Assembly (NCBI GenBank): GCA_013815685.1
Contig: JACDFR010000009.1
Coordinates: 27,741 to 91,740, forward strand
Direction of reading: 5' to 3'
DNA length: 64,000 nucleotides
Source: Ramlibacter sp.
GTDB lineage: Bacteria > Pseudomonadota > Gammaproteobacteria > Burkholderiales > Burkholderiaceae_C
Both the position numbers and the translations under genes were made by a program. Below the pieces are notes generated by a model that saw nothing but the letters and a program-made list of their open reading frames with translations, was not told the DNA's origin and searched no databases. Shown one piece after another: positions 1-8,609 of the stretch. Position 1 is the stretch's first letter, and each line of letters opens with the position of its first letter.

Positions 1-719
1 TGGTGGGCATAGAGCGCGCCGCCGATGCCCGCCAGCGCCGCCGACAGCGCGAAGCTCAGCGTCTTGTAGCGCGCCAGGTGGATGCCCATGCTCTGCGCGG
101 AGATCTCGGAGTCGCGGATCGCCACCAGGGCCCGTCCGGTGGACGAGCGCATGAGGTTGGCGCAAGCCAGCGTGGACAGGACGGCGATGACCAGGCAGAC
201 GAAATAGAACGACGTGCCGGTGTCCGCGGCCCAACCGAAGAAATTGGGCGTGCCCACAGTCTTGCCCGCATTGCCGCCGGTGACCGATTCCCAGCGGGCG
301 AACACCTCCTCGACCACGAAGCCGAACGACAGCGTGGCGATGCCCAGGTAGATGCCCTTGACCCGCAGCGCCGGCAGCCCCACCACCACTCCCACCGCCG
401 CCGACAGCGTGCCCGCCACGGCCAGCGCCAGCGGGAACGGCCAGCCCATCCCCGTGAGCACCGCCTGCGTGTATGCGCCCACACCGAAAAAGGCGGCATG
501 GCCGATGGAGAACAGGCCCGTGTAGCCCGCCAGCACCATCAGCCCGAGGCCGACCACGCCGTAGATGAGAATGAACGTGAGCTGGGCCAGCAGGTATTCG
601 GAGATGAGCACCGGCGCGGCAACCAGCAGCGCCAGCAGCAACCCATACCAGAACACGTGGCCCGCGTGCTTGGCGAGCTTTATGTCCTGCCGGTAGTCGG
701 TCTTGAAGATGAATCGCAT
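1..719 (-). CDS. livM: Branched-chain amino acid ABC transporter permease LivM (3' end outside window)
   Basis: Inner-membrane permease of a Liv/HAAT-type importer for branched-chain amino acids, amides or related short acids. About 239 residues are visible from ATG at 719; the stop lies beyond the left edge. Several hydrophobic segments alternate with the LivM-typical stretches GVGAYTQAVL and AIRDSEISAQSMGIHLAR, the cytoplasmic loop that docks on the LivG/LivF ATPases. It lies 7 bases downstream of livH on the same strand, so the two are co-transcribed; livG and livF are expected just left of the window. Substrate identity cannot be read from a permease. Confidence 0.93.
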   Translation of the reverse strand, partial: MRFIFKTDYRQDIKLAKHAGHVFWYGLLLALLVAAPVLISEYLLAQLTFILIYGVVGLGLMVLAGYTGLFSIGHAAFFGVGAYTQAVLTGMGWPFPLALAVAGTLSAAVGVVVGLPALRVKGIYLGIATLSFGFVVEEVFARWESVTGGNAGKTVGTPNFFGWAADTGTSFYFVCLVIAVLSTLACANLMRSSTGRALVAIRDSEISAQSMGIHLARYKTLSFALSAALAGIGGALYAH

Positions 720-726
720 TTTGTTG

Positions 727-1602
727 TCAGACTTTTTTACGCAACTTCTCGCCGAACAGGCCGTTGGGCATGACCACCAGCATGATGAGCACGACGATGT
801 AGGCCGCGACGTCCTTGAAGCCTTCGGGCAGGTAGAAGCCCGACAGCGATTCGACGATACCGATGATCAGGCCGCCGACGATGGCGCCGGGCAGGCTGCC
901 GAAGCCGCCTACCACCGCGGCGGGAAAAGCCTTCAGGCCGATAAAGCCCATGTTGGCGTGCACGAAAGTGATGGGCGCCAGGAGCAGCCCCGCCACGGCT
1001 GCGACCGCGGCGGCCAGCCCCCAGACCAGACCGTTGAGCCGCTTGACCGGGATGCCCATGTAGTAGGCGGCCAGCTGGTTCTGCGACGATGCCTGCATCG
1101 CGATGCCCACCTTGCTATACCTGAAGACCGTGAACAGCAGCAGGCACAGCGCGGCGGTGGCGCCGATCACCACCATCTGCTCGGCGTTGAGCAGCAGCGG
1201 GCCCGCCGTCCACATCTGATCCTTGTAGGGCACGGGCAGGGTGTGCGTTTCGGTGCCGATGGTGGGGATCATCGTGATCAGCCCGCGCGCGACATAGCCG
1301 ATACCAATGGTGAGCATGACGATGGAAAACGCCGGCTGCCCCAGGATGGGGCGGATCACCAAGCGTTCTAGCATCACACCGAACACGGCCATGGCCGCGA
1401 TGGAACTGAGGACCGCCAGCCAGAACGGAAAGCCCATCATGGTCATGGCGGCCAGGCCGAAGAAAGCACCCAGCATCATGAGTTCTCCCTGGGCGAAGCT
1501 CACGGTTTCGGTGGCTTTATAGATGAGCACGAAGCCCAGCGCGATCAGGCCGTAGATGCATCCTTGCGCGATGCCGCTGATCACAAGTTGAACAAATTGC
1601 AC
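727..1602 (-). CDS. livH: Branched-chain amino acid ABC transporter permease LivH
   Basis: A 291-residue inner-membrane permease, the usual LivH length. The N-terminus (QLVISGIAQGCIYGLIALG, then VSFAQGELMMLGAF) is diagnostic for the family, and the conserved region VVGGFGSLPGAIVGGLIIG is near residues 230-250. It pairs with LivM immediately downstream to form the transmembrane pore. No substrate-binding gene is adjacent; the nearest, at 27557-28690, is 26 kb away and need not be the partner. A GGGAGAG stretch just upstream of the ATG can serve as the ribosome binding site. Confidence 0.95.
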   Translation of the reverse strand: MQFVQLVISGIAQGCIYGLIALGFVLIYKATETVSFAQGELMMLGAFFGLAAMTMMGFPFWLAVLSSIAAMAVFGVMLERLVIRPILGQPAFSIVMLTIGIGYVARGLITMIPTIGTETHTLPVPYKDQMWTAGPLLLNAEQMVVIGATAALCLLLFTVFRYSKVGIAMQASSQNQLAAYYMGIPVKRLNGLVWGLAAAVAAVAGLLLAPITFVHANMGFIGLKAFPAAVVGGFGSLPGAIVGGLIIGIVESLSGFYLPEGFKDVAAYIVVLIMLVVMPNGLFGEKLRKKV

Positions 1603-1721
1603 AGTCTCTCCCTTCCTTGTGGTCCCGGTTATAGCGTCCTGCGGGCCGCACCATGTACAGGGTCTGCCCGAATCGGTGTCACTTAGTGGACCGCCCCAGG
1701 GCGTTGAGGTTTAATGTTCCG

Positions 1722-2534
1722 ATGCAAGCGAGTGTTCGCGTTGAAAAGCTCGGGCCCGTCACCCTGGTGACGCTGGACCGGCCCCAGTTACGCAATGCGG
1801 TAGACCCGGACACGGCCCAGGCGCTGTACCGGGCATTCCTCGCCTTCGATGCCGACAAGGAGGCGCTGGCCGCCGTATTCCATGGCGCCCATGGGCATTT
1901 TTGCGCCGGGTGGGACCTGCAAGCGGGCGCGCAGCTGGCGCGTGAACCCGAAGGCCCGAACCCGCTGGAAAAGCTGGACTTCAGCACGGAGGACGAAAGG
2001 CCGCTGGGACCGATGGGCCCGTCGCGCTTGCTGTTGTCCAAGCCGGTGATCGCCGCCGTCAGCGGCGCCGCCGTCGCGGGCGGGATGGAGCTGGCGCTGT
2101 GGTGCGACATGCGCGTGATGGAAGAAGACGCCTACTTCGGCGTCTATTGCCGGCGCTTCGGCGTGCCGCTGATCGACGGGGGCACGGTGCGCCTGCCGCG
2201 CCTGGTCGGCATGGGCCACGCGATGGACCTCATCCTTACCGGCCGCAAGGTCGAGGCGGCCGAGGCCTTGCAGATGGGCCTGTGCAACCGGGTGGTGCCC
2301 AAGGGCGCTGCGCGCGAGGCGGCGCTGGCGCTGGCCCACCAGCTCACCAGGTTTCCACAAGCGACAATGCGGGCGGACCGGATGAATGCCTATCAGCAAT
2401 GGGACCTGCCGCTGCCCGAAGCAATGCACCTGGAGTGGGAGCGCAGCAAGCACCGCATCGGCGATGGTCTGGCCGGCGCCACCCGCTTCGCCGCCGGCGA
2501 AGGCAGGCACGGAAAGTTCCAGGAGAGGTCATGA
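1722..2534 (+). CDS. Enoyl-CoA hydratase/isomerase family protein (crotonase)
   Basis: A crotonase-fold protein of 270 residues. ATG at 1722 is chosen because MQASVRVEKLG begins the conserved first strand; an upstream extension to 1653 looks non-native. The oxyanion-hole motifs are present (FCAGWDL, then SGAAVAGGMELALWCD), as is the family segment VPLIDGGTVRLPRLVGM. It probably hydrates or isomerises an acyl-CoA thioester, but the exact reaction cannot be assigned. Its stop overlaps the start of the downstream methyltransferase by 4 bases (ATGA), which implies translational coupling. Confidence 0.9.
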   Translation: MQASVRVEKLGPVTLVTLDRPQLRNAVDPDTAQALYRAFLAFDADKEALAAVFHGAHGHFCAGWDLQAGAQLAREPEGPNPLEKLDFSTEDERPLGPMGPSRLLLSKPVIAAVSGAAVAGGMELALWCDMRVMEEDAYFGVYCRRFGVPLIDGGTVRLPRLVGMGHAMDLILTGRKVEAAEALQMGLCNRVVPKGAAREAALALAHQLTRFPQATMRADRMNAYQQWDLPLPEAMHLEWERSKHRIGDGLAGATRFAAGEGRHGKFQERS

Positions 2535-3334
2535 CCGCCAGCACACACACCACCTTCACCGGTCCGCAGTATTACGACGAATACCTCGGGCCGGTACAGT
2601 TCCAGCCGTTCGCGCACTATCTGGCCATGCGCCTGCCGGCGCGTCCGCCGGGGGACGTGTTGGAACTGGCCTGCGGCACGGGATTGCTCACGCGCGAACT
2701 TCGGACGCGGCTCGAGCCCGGGGTCAAGATCATCGCCACCGACCTCAGCAAGCCGATGCTGGACTACGCCGCCGCCAAGGTGCCGCTGCTCGAGGACGTC
2801 GAGTGGCGCGAGGCGAACATGATGCAGTTGCCTTTCGAGGACGGGCGCTTCGGCGCCGTGGTCGCCGCCTTCGGGATCATGTTCGCGCCCGATCGCGGCG
2901 CTGCGCTTAAGGAAGCGCGCCGGGTGCTCCACCCCGGCGGCTGGCTGGCGCTCTCCGTGTGGGACCGCCTCGAGGAGAACAGCGCCAGTTTCGCGAATGC
3001 CCAGGCGATCGAAGCCTTGTTTCGGGGCGACGCCGAGATGAAGTTCCGCCTGCCCTATGAGATGTGCGACGGTGACGCAACGCGGCGTCTGATCGAGTCC
3101 GCCGGCTTCGGCGAGGTGAAGATCGAGAAGAAGCGCTACGAGTTCAGCGGGGCCGACCCGCGCAAGATCGCCATCGGCCAGGTGCGCGGCACCCCGCGCT
3201 CGGCCATGATCGAGAAGAAGGGTGTTGCGCTCGAAGAAGCGATCGACCGCGTGGCCGAAAGCCTGGCGGCGCACGGCGGCTCGCCGTACCGCGGCCACGT
3301 GCAGGGCTTCCTGATCACGGCTCGCGCCGCCTAA
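2531..3334 (+). CDS. Class I SAM-dependent methyltransferase
   Basis: A 267-residue Rossmann-fold methyltransferase of the UbiE/Methyltransf_11 type. Motif I (VLELACGTGLLTREL, about residues 43-57) binds S-adenosylmethionine, the acidic strand-2 residue is in IIATDLSKPML, and post-motif segments follow (ANMMQLPFEDGRF, EARRVLHPGGWLALSVW). The start is fixed by the ATGA overlap with the crotonase gene. The methyl acceptor is unknown. The 3' end meets the convergent thioesterase stop within 3 bases, leaving no room for an independent terminator. Confidence 0.9.
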   Translation: MTASTHTTFTGPQYYDEYLGPVQFQPFAHYLAMRLPARPPGDVLELACGTGLLTRELRTRLEPGVKIIATDLSKPMLDYAAAKVPLLEDVEWREANMMQLPFEDGRFGAVVAAFGIMFAPDRGAALKEARRVLHPGGWLALSVWDRLEENSASFANAQAIEALFRGDAEMKFRLPYEMCDGDATRRLIESAGFGEVKIEKKRYEFSGADPRKIAIGQVRGTPRSAMIEKKGVALEEAIDRVAESLAAHGGSPYRGHVQGFLITARAA

Positions 3335-3747
3335 TTCCTGCGGATGGGCCGGGGCTTGCCGCCTTCGTCGATGGCCACGTAGGTCAGTGACGCTTCCGTC
3401 ACCTTCACGTACTGGCCCTGCGCACGGAAGCGCTCGGCGTACACCTCCACCTGCACCGTGATCGACGTGTTGCCGATGCGCGTGACCTCGGCAAAGAACG
3501 ACAGGATGTCGCCGACGCGCACCGGCTGCTTGAAGATGAACTGGTTCACCGCCACGGTCGCCATCCGGCCGTCCACGTAGCGCGCAGGCACGACCGAGCC
3601 GGCCAGGTCGACCTGGGCCATGACCCAGCCGCCGAAGATGTCGCCATTGGCGTTGCAGTCGGCCGGCAGGGGAATTACCTTGAGTACCAGTTCCTTGTCG
3701 GTGGGCAAGGCGACATTGGGAGCGCTCGAATTGGCGGACATGGGCAC
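3331..3747 (-). CDS. Acyl-CoA thioesterase, YciA-like hotdog fold
   Basis: A 138-residue hotdog-domain thioesterase that hydrolyses acyl-CoA to free acid and CoA. The family signature CNANGDIFGGWVMAQVDLA carries the catalytic Asn-Gly-Asp-Ile-Phe-Gly-Gly block, followed by VNQFIFKQPVRVGDILSF. Length and motif order match YciA/BfdhA-type short-chain enzymes. The ATG at 3747 is used; the in-frame ATG at 3741 is an alternative. It is transcribed divergently from the ABC exporter and shares about 38 bases of intergenic DNA with it. Confidence 0.92.
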   Translation of the reverse strand: MPMSANSSAPNVALPTDKELVLKVIPLPADCNANGDIFGGWVMAQVDLAGSVVPARYVDGRMATVAVNQFIFKQPVRVGDILSFFAEVTRIGNTSITVQVEVYAERFRAQGQYVKVTEASLTYVAIDEGGKPRPIRRN

Positions 3748-3785
3748 AATCTCAGTCTTGAAAACACAAGCCTGGATTGTCCCCG

Positions 3786-5636
3786 ATGCGCCGTGCCGGC
3801 GAACTTAGCCCCCCTTCCGCCTCTTTGCCCGCCGGCGCCCCTGCCCCCGCACGCGCCCACACCGACTGGGCCACGCTGCGCCGCCTGTTCCCTTACCTGT
3901 GGCAATACAAGTGGCGGGTGATCGCCGCGCTGGTCTTCATGGTCGCCGCCAAGGTGGCGAACGTGGGCGTGCCGGTGCTGCTGAAAAACCTGGTCGATGC
4001 GATGAGCTTCAAGCCGGGCGATCCCGCCATGGTGCTGGTGGTGCCGGTGGGCCTGCTGCTGGCCTACGGCCTGCTGCGCCTGTCGACATCCTTCTTCACC
4101 GAGCTGCGCGAGCTGGTATTCGCCAAGGCCACGCAGGGCGCCGCGCGCAGCATCGCGCTGGAAACCTTCCAGCACCTGCACGCGCTGAGCCTGCGCTTCC
4201 ACCTGGAGCGTCAGACCGGCGGGATGACGCGCGACATCGAGCGGGGCGTGCGCGGCATCGAATCGCTGATCTCCTATTCGCTCTTCAGCATCGTGCCGAC
4301 GCTGATCGAGGTGACGCTGGTGCTGTCCATCCTGGCGATCAAGTTCGACGCCTGGTTCGCGTGGATCACGATTGCCGCGCTGGCCGTGTATATCGTCTTG
4401 ACGGTGAGCGTGACCGAGTGGCGCACCAAGTTCCGCAAGGAAGCCAACGAGTTCGATTCGGCGGCGCACACCAAGGCGGTGGATTCGCTGCTGAACTACG
4501 AAACCGTCAAGTACTTCAACAACGAAGGCTTCGAAGCCGGCCGCTACAACGACAGCCTGGAAAAGCTGCGCCGCGCCCGGCTGAAGAGCCAGACCACGCT
4601 GTCGATGCTCAACACCGGGCAACAGCTGGTCATCGCCACCGGCCTGGTGGCCATGCTGTGGCGCGCGACCGAGGGCGTGGTGCAAGGGCGCATGACGCTG
4701 GGCGACCTGGTGATGGTCAACGCCTTCATGATTCAGCTGTATATCCCCCTGAACTTCCTGGGCGTGCTGTACCGCGAGATAAAGCAAAGCCTGACGGACC
4801 TGGACAAGATGTTCGTGCTGATGGAAAAAGAACGCGAAGTGGCCGACAAGCCCGGCGCGCAACCGCTCACGGGGCTGCATCAGCCGACTGTCCGCTTCGA
4901 AAGCGTGAGCTTCTCCTACGAGCCCGCGCGCCAGATCCTGCACCACGTGAGCTTCGAGATCCCCGCGGGCAAGACGGTGGCGGTGGTGGGGCCCTCGGGG
5001 TCGGGCAAGAGCACGCTGGCGCGCCTGCTGTACCGCTTCTATGACGTGCAGCAGGGAAGGGTCACCATCTCCGGGCAGGATATCCGCGAGGTGACGCAGA
5101 CCAGCGTGCGCCAGGCCATCGGCATCGTGCCGCAGGACACGGTGCTGTTCAACGACACCGTGGAATACAACATTGCCTATGGCAAGACCGGTGCCGGCCG
5201 CGCCGAAGTGGAAGAGGCCGCGCGTGCCGCGCGCATCCACGACTTCATCGAATCCACGCCCAAGGGCTACGCCACCATGGTCGGCGAGCGCGGCCTCAAG
5301 CTGTCGGGTGGCGAGAAGCAGCGCGTGGCGATCGCGCGCACGCTGCTGAAAAACCCGCCCATCATGATTTTCGACGAGGCGACGTCGGCGCTCGATTCAG
5401 CCAACGAACGCGCCATCCAGGCCGAACTGAAGGGCGTGGCGCAGAACAAGACCGCGCTGGTCATCGCGCACCGCTTGTCCACGGTGGTGGACGCGCACGA
5501 GATCCTGGTCATGGACGCCGGCCGCATCGTCGAGCGCGGAACGCATCAGGCGCTGCTGGCCAAGGGCGGGCGCTACGCGGAAATGTGGGCGCTGCAGCAG
5601 CAAAGCGGGGAGCGGGCCGAGGAAATTCTCGTCTGA
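3786..5636 (+). CDS. ABC transporter, fused permease/ATPase of the Atm1/HMT type
   Basis: A 616-residue half-transporter. The N-terminal six-helix exporter domain spans roughly residues 35-325 and includes FHLERQTGGMTRDIERG and NYETVKYFNNEGFE, loops typical of mitochondrial Atm1 and bacterial homologues that export glutathione-linked sulfur or metal conjugates. The ATPase domain shows Walker [10 protein letters not shown], signature LSGGEKQR, Walker B IMIFDEATSALD and the H-loop AHRLST. ATG at 3786 is preferred over an upstream TTG at 3777. The Atm1-like assignment is from sequence character; the transported species is inference. Confidence 0.92.
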   Translation: MRRAGELSPPSASLPAGAPAPARAHTDWATLRRLFPYLWQYKWRVIAALVFMVAAKVANVGVPVLLKNLVDAMSFKPGDPAMVLVVPVGLLLAYGLLRLSTSFFTELRELVFAKATQGAARSIALETFQHLHALSLRFHLERQTGGMTRDIERGVRGIESLISYSLFSIVPTLIEVTLVLSILAIKFDAWFAWITIAALAVYIVLTVSVTEWRTKFRKEANEFDSAAHTKAVDSLLNYETVKYFNNEGFEAGRYNDSLEKLRRARLKSQTTLSMLNTGQQLVIATGLVAMLWRATEGVVQGRMTLGDLVMVNAFMIQLYIPLNFLGVLYREIKQSLTDLDKMFVLMEKEREVADKPGAQPLTGLHQPTVRFESVSFSYEPARQILHHVSFEIPAGKTVAVVGPSGSGKSTLARLLYRFYDVQQGRVTISGQDIREVTQTSVRQAIGIVPQDTVLFNDTVEYNIAYGKTGAGRAEVEEAARAARIHDFIESTPKGYATMVGERGLKLSGGEKQRVAIARTLLKNPPIMIFDEATSALDSANERAIQAELKGVAQNKTALVIAHRLSTVVDAHEILVMDAGRIVERGTHQALLAKGGRYAEMWALQQQSGERAEEILV

Positions 5637-5699
5637 TCCCTGGCTGTCCGCTACGGGCGTTTCAAGCGTATTCCGTGTGGCCGACCAATACACTTCGTC

Positions 5700-6025
5700 C
5701 TTTCAACACCGAAGGGATGCGCTTCGCATATCCGGGCCGCTTGATGCCATCCATCCACGGCAATTGCACGCCCAGCACTTCACGGTAAAGAAGAGCAGCG
5801 CGCTCAGCGCCTGGTTGTGAGTGGACGACGACACGCGCCGCTCCGTGGCCAGCATGGTGAGAAACGCCTCCACTCCTGCGCCGCCATGTCGCGCGGATGC
5901 TTCATGCCGTGCCAGCGGATGAAAAAGCGCACCCAGTACAGGTACGACTTTTCGGTGCTGAGGCTATAGTGCAGATACCGCGCCTGCTCCCGAACCTGAT
6001 CGAGCCGCTTCAAAGAGGGGTCCAT
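5700..6025 (-). pseudogene. Integron integrase (IntI-like), frameshifted and truncated
   Basis: The remnant starts at ATG 6025 with MDPSLKRLDQVREQAR and YSLSTEKSYLYWVRFFIRWH, the N-terminal SAM-like domain of integron tyrosine recombinases. One missing base after codon AAQE shifts the frame. The true continuation is EAFLTMLATERRVSSSTHNQ, and a second single-base loss in the LLF(F)YREVLG region shifts it again; LPWMDGIKRPGYAKRIPSVL follows. Similarity ends near 5700, so the catalytic R-H-R-Y half is missing. It is divergent from the cassette array to its right, the normal intI/attI arrangement. The integron is therefore not self-mobilising. Confidence 0.85.
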
Positions 6026-6236
6026 GCGCAGATTATTTTGCAGCCGCCAAAATAATCCGCAAGTTTTGCGGGATATCTGCGCCTGGGTGGATTGGAGTTG
6101 GGATTGATACCCGATGCGATCGGTCCGCCTCGGATGGAAAGCAGGCTGGACAAGGACTTACGTCGCTTCCGGTAGTCGGATTGATGACTGATGCTGGATA
6201 TATACCGCAGGAGCTGCGGTCTACATTACGTTAGGC
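6026..6236 (+). other. Integron attI-like region and first cassette junction
   Basis: About 200 non-coding bases separate the integrase remnant from the first cassette. The right edge carries a recombination core GTTAGGC at 6230-6236 (consensus GTTRRRY), which is the first cassette boundary. A short palindrome, ACCGCA/TGCGGT, lies just upstream at 6204-6220. Position and orientation fit attI, but no family-specific attI sequence is recognised. A cassette promoter would be expected here; none is convincing. Confidence 0.6.
6031..6071. promoter_or_regulatory. Two adjacent inverted repeats upstream of the integrase remnant
   Basis: GATTATTTT (6031-6039) and AAAATAATC (6049-6057) form a perfect 9-base inverted repeat with a 9-base gap. 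It is immediately followed by CCGCAA (6057-6062) and TTGCGG (6066-6071). They lie 6-46 bases upstream of the integrase start codon, where an operator or integrase-binding site is expected. They do not match the LexA box CTGT-N8-ACAG that often controls integron integrases. Confidence 0.4.
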
Positions 6237-6243
6237 ATCTCGT

Positions 6244-7104
6244 ATGCGTTTCTCTTCACGTCTCGCCGCCAGCAAGGGAGCGCGCGCGGCAATCCTTGAA
6301 GACGCACCGCGTCCCACCCGCGTTGGCTACATCAAGGGAATTCTGGGTGAGTTCGTTGGCAGCCAGGGCTCCTATGGGAAGTCAGGCGAACCACTAGACG
6401 CCCAAGAGACGCACCAAGCGTTCATCGCGCTCATTCGAGACGAATCGGACCCATGGGACTACGACAACCAGAGCTCTTGGAGTGCGCTCACCTCGCATCT
6501 GAAGGACTGCGAGTGGCCTGAGTTCTACGACTTTGTCGAACTGGTGGGGAGCCTCCTCCTAAAGAAGGACGACGACATTCCGTTCAGCGAGCCGGAATAC
6601 TTCAAGGCCTACCAGACCAAGGTCAATGCTCTTCTGCAAGAGGACCACATTGGATGGAGTCTGAATGAAAAGTCAGAGCTCTATCGCCAGATTCCGAAAC
6701 CCCTGAGCAAGCGAATGCAACTCGCTGAATCGGAGTTGGGAGATCGCTTCGCCACAGCACGTGTCCACTATCAAAAGGCAGTCGCCTACCTCTACCAGCA
6801 CCCACTCGATGAGGCGAACAGCATCAAGGAAATCGTGAGCGCGCTTGAAAGCGTTTCAAGGGCTTTGGTGCCGAAGGCCACTACGCTTGGTGACGCCATC
6901 AAAGCAATGCGTAAGAACTCAAAGTACTCTGCACACCTCCTCGACGCCCTGGAGCGCCTGTACGTGTATTCGAACGCCACTCCCCTCGTGCGTCACGGAC
7001 ACGTTCAGTCAGGCAGGCCGCTGCTGCCTGAGGCGGAACTCTCGCTATTCATCGGCGTGGCATACATCCGCTACCTCATCGAGGTCGGTGGCAAAGATGC
7101 CTAA
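6244..7104 (+). CDS. Cassette 1: AbiJ/Abi_C-like protein, putative abortive-infection defence
   Basis: A 286-residue soluble protein. The C-terminal third (about 195-280) resembles the Abi_C domain of abortive-infection proteins: SIKEIVSALESVSRAL, TTLGDAIKAMRK, LLDALERLYVYSNATPLVRH and a final helix VAYIRYLIEVG. The middle part (WSALTSHLKDCEWPEFYDF) recalls the AbiJ N-terminal helical domains. The gene starts 7 bases after the core GTTAGGC, and its stop codon is inside the next core GCCTAAC, exactly as in an integron cassette. It is visibly less GC-rich than the chromosome. Function in phage defence is inferred from the family. Confidence 0.7.
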   Translation: MRFSSRLAASKGARAAILEDAPRPTRVGYIKGILGEFVGSQGSYGKSGEPLDAQETHQAFIALIRDESDPWDYDNQSSWSALTSHLKDCEWPEFYDFVELVGSLLLKKDDDIPFSEPEYFKAYQTKVNALLQEDHIGWSLNEKSELYRQIPKPLSKRMQLAESELGDRFATARVHYQKAVAYLYQHPLDEANSIKEIVSALESVSRALVPKATTLGDAIKAMRKNSKYSAHLLDALERLYVYSNATPLVRHGHVQSGRPLLPEAELSLFIGVAYIRYLIEVGGKDA

Positions 7105-7172
7105 CCCCTCCATCGAGCGGACGTGCCACGGCAGGCTTCGCCTGCCGCGTCACGCCGCTCATGTCGAACGTT
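7099..7172 (+). other. attC site 1, interrupted at its right core by an insertion sequence
   Basis: The left core GCCTAAC (7099-7105) contains the cassette stop codon. An imperfect palindrome follows (GAGCGGACG ... GCAGGCTTCGCCTGC ... CGCCGCTC), then GTCGAACGTT ending at 7172. Removing the IS1182-like element at 7173-8578 rejoins AACGTT to AGCCC, giving a GTTAGCC right core. The architecture (R''-L''-central stem-L'-R') is the attC pattern. Confidence 0.7.
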
Positions 7173-8578
7173 GAGGCTGTAAAAAAACCTCTGCCAATCG
7201 TGATTCTCGTCAGCGCCGGGATTGCAAGAAACGTTTTCAATGCGATGCAAACGTCTCTATAGAACCATGGCCCGCTACAAACCTCAAGACCGCAACAGCC
7301 TGTTGTTGCCCGTGGTGTTGTCCGAGCAGATCGTGCCCGGCAGCTTCGCCTTTGCGCTGGACTACCTGGTTGATCACGAACTGGACCTCACGGCCATGGA
7401 CGCCAAGTTCAAGAACGACGAAGTCGGCGCCAGTGCCTATGACCCGCGCGTCATGCTCAAGATCGTGCTGCTGGCCTACAGCCAGGGGGCTGGTATCGAG
7501 CCGGGCCATCGAGCAAGCCTGTCTTCGCAACGCCAGAACCGCAAAGGCCAGGAACTCAAGACCAACGTCACCGACCCCGACAGCGCCAAGATGGCCACCA
7601 GCAAAGGCGTCATCCAGGGCTACGCCGCGCAGGCGGCAGTCGACAGCGCCCACCAGGTCATCATCGCCGCCGCCGTCATTGGCTCAGGCTCCGAGCAGGC
7701 CATGCTGGTGCCCATAATCGAGCAGGTGGCGGCGTACCGTACCGCCCAGACATTGATCACGGCGGATGCGGGCTACCACAGCGATGCCAATGTGCAGCAT
7801 CTCAAGGACAACAACATCCCTGCGCTGATTGCAGACAACCAGATGCGCAGCCGCGACGAACGCTTTGCCGGGCAAGAAAAATACAAAGACAAGCCCGACC
7901 CGCTGTCTGAGAAGAAAGCGACAGGACAGGCCAAAGACACCAAACGCTTTCAACCCAAAGATTTCAGCTTCAACGACAACAACACGGCCACTTGCCCGGC
8001 GCGCAAATTGATGATCAGCCCAGGCAGCATCTACACCAGCGTCAGAGGGTTGCAGTACCAGACGTACACAGCCAGGGCGGTGGATTGCAATGCGTGCAAA
8101 CTCAGTGGCCAATGCCTCAGAGGCCCACTCAAGCCCAACGACGGCCGCGGGCGGCAAGTGACTCGTTTCGAGCCCAAGGCGAGGGACCCGCAAAGTGCCA
8201 TGGAGCGCATGCGCCAGGCGATTGACTCACCCAAAGGCAGACAGCTGTATAGCCAGCGCATCGGCACGGTGGAGCCGGTGTTGGCAACATCCGGTACAAC
8301 AAGCGCCTGGCCCGCCTGAACCACAGGGGGCGCATCAAGGTCAACACGCAGTGGATGCTGTACTGCATGGTGCACAACATAGAGAAACTGTCCGGCACGA
8401 ACCTGGGGCGCCAGGCGGTTCAATAGAAGGGCAATCAGACCCGAGAGCGATCATCGGCGGTAACAGGAGGCGAAATTGCGGCACACTTTGCGCATGAACC
8501 CCCAATTCCTGAATGCCGATCCGCGAAAGAGACACAGCCCAAATGGCGTGCGCGTAGATCGGGTTTATTTACAGCCTC
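7173..8578 (+). mobile_element. IS1182-family insertion sequence, degraded
   Basis: Terminal inverted repeats are visible: GAGGCTGTAAAAAAACC at 7173-7189 and its near-complement GGTTTATTTACAGCCTC at 8562-8578. They enclose one broken transposase gene. The element, about 1.4 kb, is shorter than a full IS1182-type element because the transposase has lost an internal stretch. It lies exactly in the right core of attC 1 and so separates the Abi cassette from the toxin-antitoxin cassette. The family is assigned from the transposase. Confidence 0.75.
7267..8426 (+). pseudogene. IS1182-family transposase, internally deleted and frameshifted
   Basis: ATG at 7267 begins MARYKPQDRNSLLLPVVLSE, the family N-terminus. 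The frame shifts after AYSQG near 7488 (the correct frame reads LVSSRAIEQACLRN), then a block of roughly 100 codons is missing. Reading resumes at KTNVTDPDSAKMATSKG, with the DDE-domain part AQTLITADAGYHSDAN and the Cys-rich CNACKLSGQCL insertion. A one-base loss near 8285 shifts the C-terminus again; the original tail (MLYCMVHNIEKLSG) ends at TAG 8424-8426. It is inactive. Confidence 0.85.
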
Positions 8579-8609
8579 ATTAGCCCTCGAGAGTCGCGCT
8601 CGTGGAGCT

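Noticed and set aside
3675..5240. A 521-codon antisense frame under the ABC exporter
   Set aside because: Repetitive His/Gln/Arg composition and overlap with Walker-motif-coding sequence mark it as a shadow.
6026..6071. Possible LexA box in front of the integrase
   Set aside because: The palindromes present do not match CTGT-N8-ACAG.
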